A DNA stretch of 64,000 bases, taken from Natrinema marinum. GTDB lineage: Archaea > Halobacteriota > Halobacteria > Halobacteriales > Natrialbaceae. The stretch is taken from the NCBI RefSeq assembly GCF_024296685.1, contig NZ_CP100763.1:3472001-3536000 (forward strand). The letters run 5' to 3'. The notes under the pieces were generated by a model. The model saw only the letters and a program-made list of their open reading frames with translations. It was not told where the DNA came from and searched no databases. How positions within the stretch are numbered: position 1 is the stretch's first letter; every line of letters starts with the position of its first letter. Positions 61,878-64,000 of this stretch are shown piece after piece. A program made the position numbers and the translations under genes.

Positions 61878-62492
61878 TCAGAACAGCCCGTCTACGTCTT
61901 CCTCTCGAGCCCGCCGACGCGAGACGTGATCCGTGAGCCGCCGATAGATGATCCCGCGGTGGTCGTCCTCGCGGACGAAATCGAACAGCAGCGTGATGAA
62001 CCGACTGTCGTCCTCGCCGGCCTCGAGATCCTGTCGCGCGTACGCTCGCGCCCGTCCGACCGGTTCCTCGTCGTAGCCGAACTCCTCGGCGAGGACGACC
62101 GCCGCGATCGCGGTCGGCTCGAATCCGATGTCCGCGAGCGTTGGCGTCGTCCCCTCGTGTTCGATTTCCTCCGCTTGCCGCCGCTCGACGACTTCGGGAT
62201 CGGCCGCGAGCCGGGCGAGAAACGAGCGGATCGGCTCGAGTCGAAGGTCGCGATAGTCGGCGGGCAGTCCCGCAAGGTACTCGCCGGCGCTCTCGGCGAG
62301 CCCGACGGCCCCCTCCCAGTTGCGCTCGCGGGCGTGGTAGACCGCGGCGCTGTACTGGATGAGGCCGTGGAGCAGCAACTCGTCGTCGCTGTCGGCCGCG
62401 AGCTCGAGCCAGCGGTCCTCCCAAGCGTCGTGGGCGGCGTGGTAATGGCCGTCGTTGAAGACGGCCGCACCCGCCCGGAGCCGATCGCGCAT
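61878..62492 (-). CDS. DUF309-domain protein
   Basis: A 204-residue protein. RAGAAVFNDGHYHAAHDAWEDRWLEL is the DUF309 signature (HxAHDxWE-W), followed by LLHGLIQYSAAVYHARERNWEGAVGLAESA, a tetratrico-like helical repeat. The C-terminal half has REDDHRGIIYRRLTDHV. Function unknown; the family is present in bacteria and archaea and may bind partners. Start at the ATG giving MRDRLRAG. Confidence 0.87.
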   Translation of the reverse strand: MRDRLRAGAAVFNDGHYHAAHDAWEDRWLELAADSDDELLLHGLIQYSAAVYHARERNWEGAVGLAESAGEYLAGLPADYRDLRLEPIRSFLARLAADPEVVERRQAEEIEHEGTTPTLADIGFEPTAIAAVVLAEEFGYDEEPVGRARAYARQDLEAGEDDSRFITLLFDFVREDDHRGIIYRRLTDHVSRRRAREEDVDGLF

Positions 62493-62834
62493 AGCCGTCG
62501 TTGGGGCTCGAGACTCGAGAGCGTGACGAAAACGGTGACCGCCGGATACTCCGCCGGGCGCGGCGACGGGGTCGCTCCGGGAGTAAGCGACGCCGTCCCG
62601 GACGCCCGACGACGGAGAGACCGCCTCCGGCGAGGCGGGGCAGACAACTATGGATGGGCCGTTCGGGGACACGAAACCCCGATACCGGTTATTGGCCGCC
62701 ACCGGTGAGGCGGTACTCGACGTGAGGCGACGCGTACGTATTAGTATGGAGTAATTTCCGCGTTCTGGGCGCGGGCGTCCGCGGCCGTAATCGGTGCCTA
62801 CGGATCGGTCGCTCCCACTGATGTGGCGGCTGGA
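62493..62834. other. Noncoding gap upstream of DUF309
   Basis: No gene found in 342 bases. Near 62735-62755 the sequence CGTATTAGTATGGAGTAATTTCC is AT-rich and may be a promoter or the terminator of the aminopeptidase gene, whose stop lies at 62835. Nothing else stands out. Confidence 0.35.
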
Positions 62835-63932
62835 CTATCCGCCGAAGCCGTCTTCGAACCAGAACGTGCCGTCGCGCTGGACGACTTCGCCGTCGACCTC
62901 GAGGCGAGAGTCTTCGCTCACGTCGGTGATGAGGTCGACGTGGACGGCCGACTCGTTGCCCGTCTCGCCGTCGGGCAGACAGGCGTCGTAGGCCCGGCCG
63001 AGCGCGAGGTGGACGGTGTCGCCCATCTTCTCGTCGAAGAGGATGTTATCCGTGTAGCGATCGATGCCGCGGTTCATCCCGATCCCGAGTTCGCCCAGTC
63101 GGCGCGCGCCGTCGTCGGTTTCGAGTACGTCCTCGAGCACGTCTGCGCCCTGGTCGGCGTCGAAATCGACGACCTCACCGCCCTCGAACTCGAGGCGGAC
63201 GTTGCGGATGGACTCTCCCCGGATCGTCATCGGCACGTCGAAGGTCACCTCACCCTCGGTCGCGTACGGCGCGGTGAAGACCTCGCCGCTAGGCAGGTTG
63301 TGCGAATCGTAGGCGACCGAGGCGGCGCTGTTGACCGCCGTGCGGCCGTCGATCTGCATCGTAAGGTCGGTCCCTTCCGAGACGAGTCGAACCTCGTCGC
63401 CGTCGTCGAGCAGATCCTTCACTTGAGCCATCTCCTCGGCCAGCGACTCCCAGTCCCGCAGGATCGCCTCGTAGGCGAAGTCCTGATACTCCTCGTAGGC
63501 CATGTTCGCCTGCTGGGCGAGCGACCGCGTCGGGTGGACCGTCGAGACCCAGCACGTTCCCAGCCGCAGTTCCCGGAGTTCGCTCCTGGCAGTATTGTAC
63601 GCTCGTCGCTGCTCGCCGGGCACGTCGGCCGTCGCGCTCGTGTTCCGACCACCGCCCAGCGAGAGGTAGACGTCTGCGTTCTCGAGCAGCGCGCGCTCGT
63701 GGGCCGGGTCGTCGTCGAAGTCGCCGTCGTGAGCCCGGAGATACGCCCGCGTGATCTCGCCCGAACTGTAGGTCGCGAGCAGGTTCGCGCCTCGCTCGCC
63801 GAGTTTCTCTGCGACTGCAACCGCCAGCTCGTGGGCGTCCGGCCCGACCGAGACGACGACGTCGTCGCCCGCGTCGACGCGAGCGCTCCAGTCGACCAGT
63901 ACGTCGGCGTGTTCGCGTACGCGTTCGTCCAT
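62835..63932 (-). CDS. M29-family aminopeptidase
   Basis: A 365-residue metallo-aminopeptidase. LPSGEVFTAP carries a metal-binding Glu, ELGIGMN another Glu, GDTVHLALG a His and HVDLITD the His and Asp, all typical of the M29 C-terminal domain. The N-terminal part (REHADVLVDWSARVDAGDDVVVSVG) is the usual dimerisation region. It removes N-terminal residues from peptides in the cytosol. Start at MDERVREHAD; the upstream 8 codons are less likely. It is the last gene of the window. Confidence 0.92.
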   Translation of the reverse strand: MDERVREHADVLVDWSARVDAGDDVVVSVGPDAHELAVAVAEKLGERGANLLATYSSGEITRAYLRAHDGDFDDDPAHERALLENADVYLSLGGGRNTSATADVPGEQRRAYNTARSELRELRLGTCWVSTVHPTRSLAQQANMAYEEYQDFAYEAILRDWESLAEEMAQVKDLLDDGDEVRLVSEGTDLTMQIDGRTAVNSAASVAYDSHNLPSGEVFTAPYATEGEVTFDVPMTIRGESIRNVRLEFEGGEVVDFDADQGADVLEDVLETDDGARRLGELGIGMNRGIDRYTDNILFDEKMGDTVHLALGRAYDACLPDGETGNESAVHVDLITDVSEDSRLEVDGEVVQRDGTFWFEDGFGG

Positions 63933-64000
63933 ACGCGTTCCTCTCGAGCGGGCCACTAAACGCTCCCCGTTTCCCGGGCGGCAACCGCTCGCGGCCGCTG

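Overview
The window is one contiguous piece of a haloarchaeal chromosome (class Halobacteria; the protein types and the high GC content fit Natrialbaceae or a relative, but the genus cannot be fixed from sequence alone). The evidence is the very acidic proteome, high GC with frequent CTCGAG strings, Tat-type lipoprotein signals with an archaeal lipobox, halobacterial-only small families (DUF7344-like, DUF5518, DUF5789, DUF5790), RPA with an RPA-associated protein, an archaeal ba3-type oxidase, and archaeal MptD and Azf. I see no CRISPR array, no transposase and no intact integrase. Most of the region is ordinary housekeeping and accessory chromosome.

Layout. 1-2.4 kb: end of a methyltransferase gene, a zinc-ribbon protein, a cold-shock protein and two winged-helix regulators. 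2.4-5.6 kb: a compact minus-strand operon of GT4 glycosyltransferase, methyltransferase and an alpha/alpha-toroid protein. 5.9-8.2 kb: an IPP-isomerase-like NUDIX protein without the catalytic Cys, a lipid kinase and a PHP-domain protein. 8.4-10.6 kb: an HTH protein, then an Lrp regulator divergent from carA across an inverted repeat. 10.7-15 kb: lipoproteins and an iron-regulated pair (substrate-binding lipoprotein plus a FAD reductase-like protein) behind a DtxR-type iron box. 15-22 kb: cysteine synthase, a divergent nikR/nickel-transporter locus, enoyl-CoA hydratase, a GT2/methyltransferase pair, a MarR-like regulator, and an MBL-fold/YkgJ pair ending at a set of strong hairpins. 22-27.9 kb: TRAM protein, radical SAM protein, Hsp20, FAD oxidase and CDGSH protein.

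27.9-34.5 kb is a copper and respiration module: a CcoI-like Cu-ATPase, a SafE/UreH-like membrane protein and a small membrane protein on one strand, divergent from a cbaDBAC-type ba3 oxidase operon. 34.5-42.5 kb: mannose-1-phosphate guanylyltransferase-like enzyme, a KDG-aldolase-like protein, an AT-rich membrane-protein gene, RPA with its partner, an esterase/dioxygenase pair and a ribbon-helix-helix protein. 42.6-43 kb: tRNA-His with duplicated 3' ends. 43-48 kb: membrane-associated proteins (DUF1269, LURP-one, DUF389, GAP, DUF5518). 49-54 kb: hydrolase, aldo/keto reductase, RDD protein, a frameshifted one-TM microprotein, tRNA-Phe, and tRNA-Val with a duplicated 3' end. 54-64 kb: ABC exporter, creatininase/ArfB-like enzyme, dihydroneopterin aldolase, NAD-dependent glucose-6-phosphate dehydrogenase, aldo/keto reductase, F420-type oxidoreductase, DUF309 and an M29 aminopeptidase.

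The points most worth a second look are the duplicated tRNA tails that share a 17-mer, the iron-box operon with its stripped-down reductase, the GT4-methyltransferase-toroid operon, the Cys-less IPP isomerase homologue, and the hairpin cluster near 22.2 kb. All of these are readings by eye; no database search was possible.
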